Shown piece by piece: positions 4,393-5,430 of a stretch of 5,430 bases of DNA. The notes under the pieces were generated by a model. It had not been told where the DNA came from. It made no database searches and was given only the letters and a program-made list of their open reading frames with translations. A program made the position numbers and the translations under genes. Every line of letters begins with the position of its first letter. The stretch's first letter is position 1. Source of the stretch: Chlamydiota bacterium (GTDB lineage Bacteria; Chlamydiota; Chlamydiia; Chlamydiales; Waddliaceae). The stretch is from assembly GCA_011065005.1 (NCBI GenBank), contig JAAKFP010000187.1:1-5430 (forward strand). The letters are read 5' to 3'.

Positions 4393-5430
4393 AAATAATC
4401 AGAAGCTGCTGGGTTTTCAGGTGGAGCTTGATAATGCCCCAAACCTGTCGTAACAGTGGGCACAGGTTCATAATCTTCCATGTTATAATGCTGCTGATGT
4501 TGTTCTGACTCATAGATGCTGGGTATCTCTCTTTTCATCAGAGCCTGAGCAATTTCCTCATAATGGCTAAGATCCACTTCCTCTTTTTCCACTCTTGTCT
4601 TTCGCGCAACTGTCTCTTTTTGCAGGTTCTCAAATACTACTGCCTTACAAGGTTGATTTAAACCTTTAAAACAGGGGGCTTCTAAGGCCTCTCGAGCAGT
4701 AAAGCGTGTCGCAGAATGAGAATCTAATAGACTGTTGATTACCCACCAAATGGAGCCTTCTTCTGGGTATTGTAGTTCTTTGATGAGTTTGAGCTTTTCT
4801 TGAAAAAACTCTGGGTTGCATTTTTGAACGCGAAGTGCAAATTGTCCTGGCATTTCAAATAACTGATGAGGATCTATGTTTTTTATGATCTGAAGAAGAG
4901 CTACTCCTGCAGCCCAAAGATCGGCTTTCTCTCCATCAAAGGTGGTGCTCTCTCTACGTGCTTGCAAGCGGTCTGGAGAGTAATAGCGGGTATCTCCAAT
5001 AGCGTTTGAAGATATTTGCGGTAGGGTGCTTCTCTTGGCACAGCCAAAGTCAGTGATATATCCTGTTCCATCTTTGGTAAAAACAAAGTTATCAGGTTTG
5101 ATATCCAAGTGATAAATTCCTTTCTCATGAAGTGTCTTAAGACCTGTCAAAAGGTCTTTGGTTATAAATTTAAGGACTTCAGTAGCCAACTCAGGGCGGC
5201 CTACAGTAGATAATTTCTGCGAGATAGCGTTGCCATCTCCCAAACCGGCTAAGGGCATAAAATGATAAAGAGCATTCTCTAATCTAATGGTGTTATAGAT
5301 AGGAAGGATATTCTCTCCAGCAGCTTCTCTTTGCAGGTTGGCTTCTGCTTCTGAAGCTCTGATATTCTTTCCCCCTTTCACTTTTTTAGATACGACATAT
5401 TGGCCATCTTCAATCCTTTGAGCAACTTTA
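4389..5430 (-). CDS. Eukaryotic-like protein kinase with tyrosine-rich C-terminal tail, 5' end missing
   Basis: The frame is open to the right edge, so the true start lies outside; the GTG at 5381 is internal, because residues before it complete kinase strands 2 and 3. In the 346 visible residues: YVVSKK (likely catalytic Lys15), probable helix-C Glu29, HLDIKPDN at 107-114 (Asp109, Lys111 and Asn114 present), DFG at 127-129, GDTRYYSPD at 145-153 in place of the usual APE region, DLWAAG at 170-175 and the late conserved Arg242. The Gly-rich loop should lie just beyond the edge. HLD instead of HRD makes it a non-RD kinase, but the catalytic set is complete, so activity on Ser/Thr is likely. After about residue 254 a non-kinase tail of about 92 residues carries six tyrosines (YEEI, IYES, YNMEDYEPV, YQAP, DYF). 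No membrane segment is visible. Kinases like this in chlamydia-like bacteria may be secreted effectors; that is inference. Confidence 0.9.
   Translation of the reverse strand, partial: KVAQRIEDGQYVVSKKVKGGKNIRASEAEANLQREAAGENILPIYNTIRLENALYHFMPLAGLGDGNAISQKLSTVGRPELATEVLKFITKDLLTGLKTLHEKGIYHLDIKPDNFVFTKDGTGYITDFGCAKRSTLPQISSNAIGDTRYYSPDRLQARRESTTFDGEKADLWAAGVALLQIIKNIDPHQLFEMPGQFALRVQKCNPEFFQEKLKLIKELQYPEEGSIWWVINSLLDSHSATRFTAREALEAPCFKGLNQPCKAVVFENLQKETVARKTRVEKEEVDLSHYEEIAQALMKREIPSIYESEQHQQHYNMEDYEPVPTVTTGLGHYQAPPENPAASDYF

Noticed and set aside
4226..4395. Ordinary bidirectional intrinsic terminator
   Set aside because: The stem is far too long and no T-run follows on either strand; the flanking ATTAA repeats fit an inserted element better.
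5379..5381. GTG as the kinase start
   Set aside because: The frame stays open to the window edge and the upstream codons encode the kinase strands with the catalytic Lys (YVVSKK), so the gene begins outside the window.

Overview
The window carries an oxidative pentose-phosphate operon on the + strand (zwf, opcA, pgl), then a eukaryotic-like protein kinase gene on the - strand that runs off the right edge. The gene order zwf-opcA-pgl, a mid-range base composition and a eukaryotic-style kinase point to a Chlamydiae-like bacterium, most likely an amoeba-associated (Parachlamydiales-type) lineage. This is inference from gene content; species and family cannot be fixed from the sequence. Actinobacteria and cyanobacteria also carry opcA, but the base composition and the kinase fit them less well.

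Region by region. Positions 1-172 hold the possible 3' end of an unrecognised reading frame. Positions 108-410 are packed with stem-loops and end in an intrinsic-terminator-like GC stem plus nine T; this is a structured 3' UTR, an attenuated leader or a small RNA. Positions 452-630 are bounded by a perfect 16-bp inverted repeat and may be a small non-autonomous element or a large leader stem. A short TGACG-N6-CGTCA dyad lies 75 bases before zwf. Positions 730-4072 are three tightly packed genes: zwf (515 aa), opcA (337 aa, 2-nt gap) and pgl (256 aa, 8-nt gap, with its Shine-Dalgarno overlapping the opcA stop). Together they convert glucose 6-phosphate to 6-phosphogluconate with NADP+ reduction, OpcA being the G6PD assembly/activator-type protein.

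The convergent gap between pgl and the kinase (4073-4388) is the most unusual part. It starts with a possible broken N-terminus of a flavodoxin-fold quinone reductase (4131-4225). Then comes a 162-bp foldback element (4226-4387), a near-complete palindrome flanked on both sides by the 5-bp direct repeat ATTAA, as a transposition target duplication would be. All eight transition-type mismatches in its stem are G-U pairs when read as - strand RNA and none when read as + strand RNA, so the hairpin may be kept as RNA in the kinase 3' UTR. The element begins one base after the kinase stop codon.

The kinase (346 residues visible, 5' end missing) keeps the catalytic Lys, Asp, Asn and DFG but has HLD instead of HRD. 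After the kinase fold comes a tail of about 92 residues with six tyrosines in host-signalling-like contexts (YEEI, IYES, YNMEDYEPV, YQAP). This suggests, but does not prove, a secreted effector that docks host SH2 domains.
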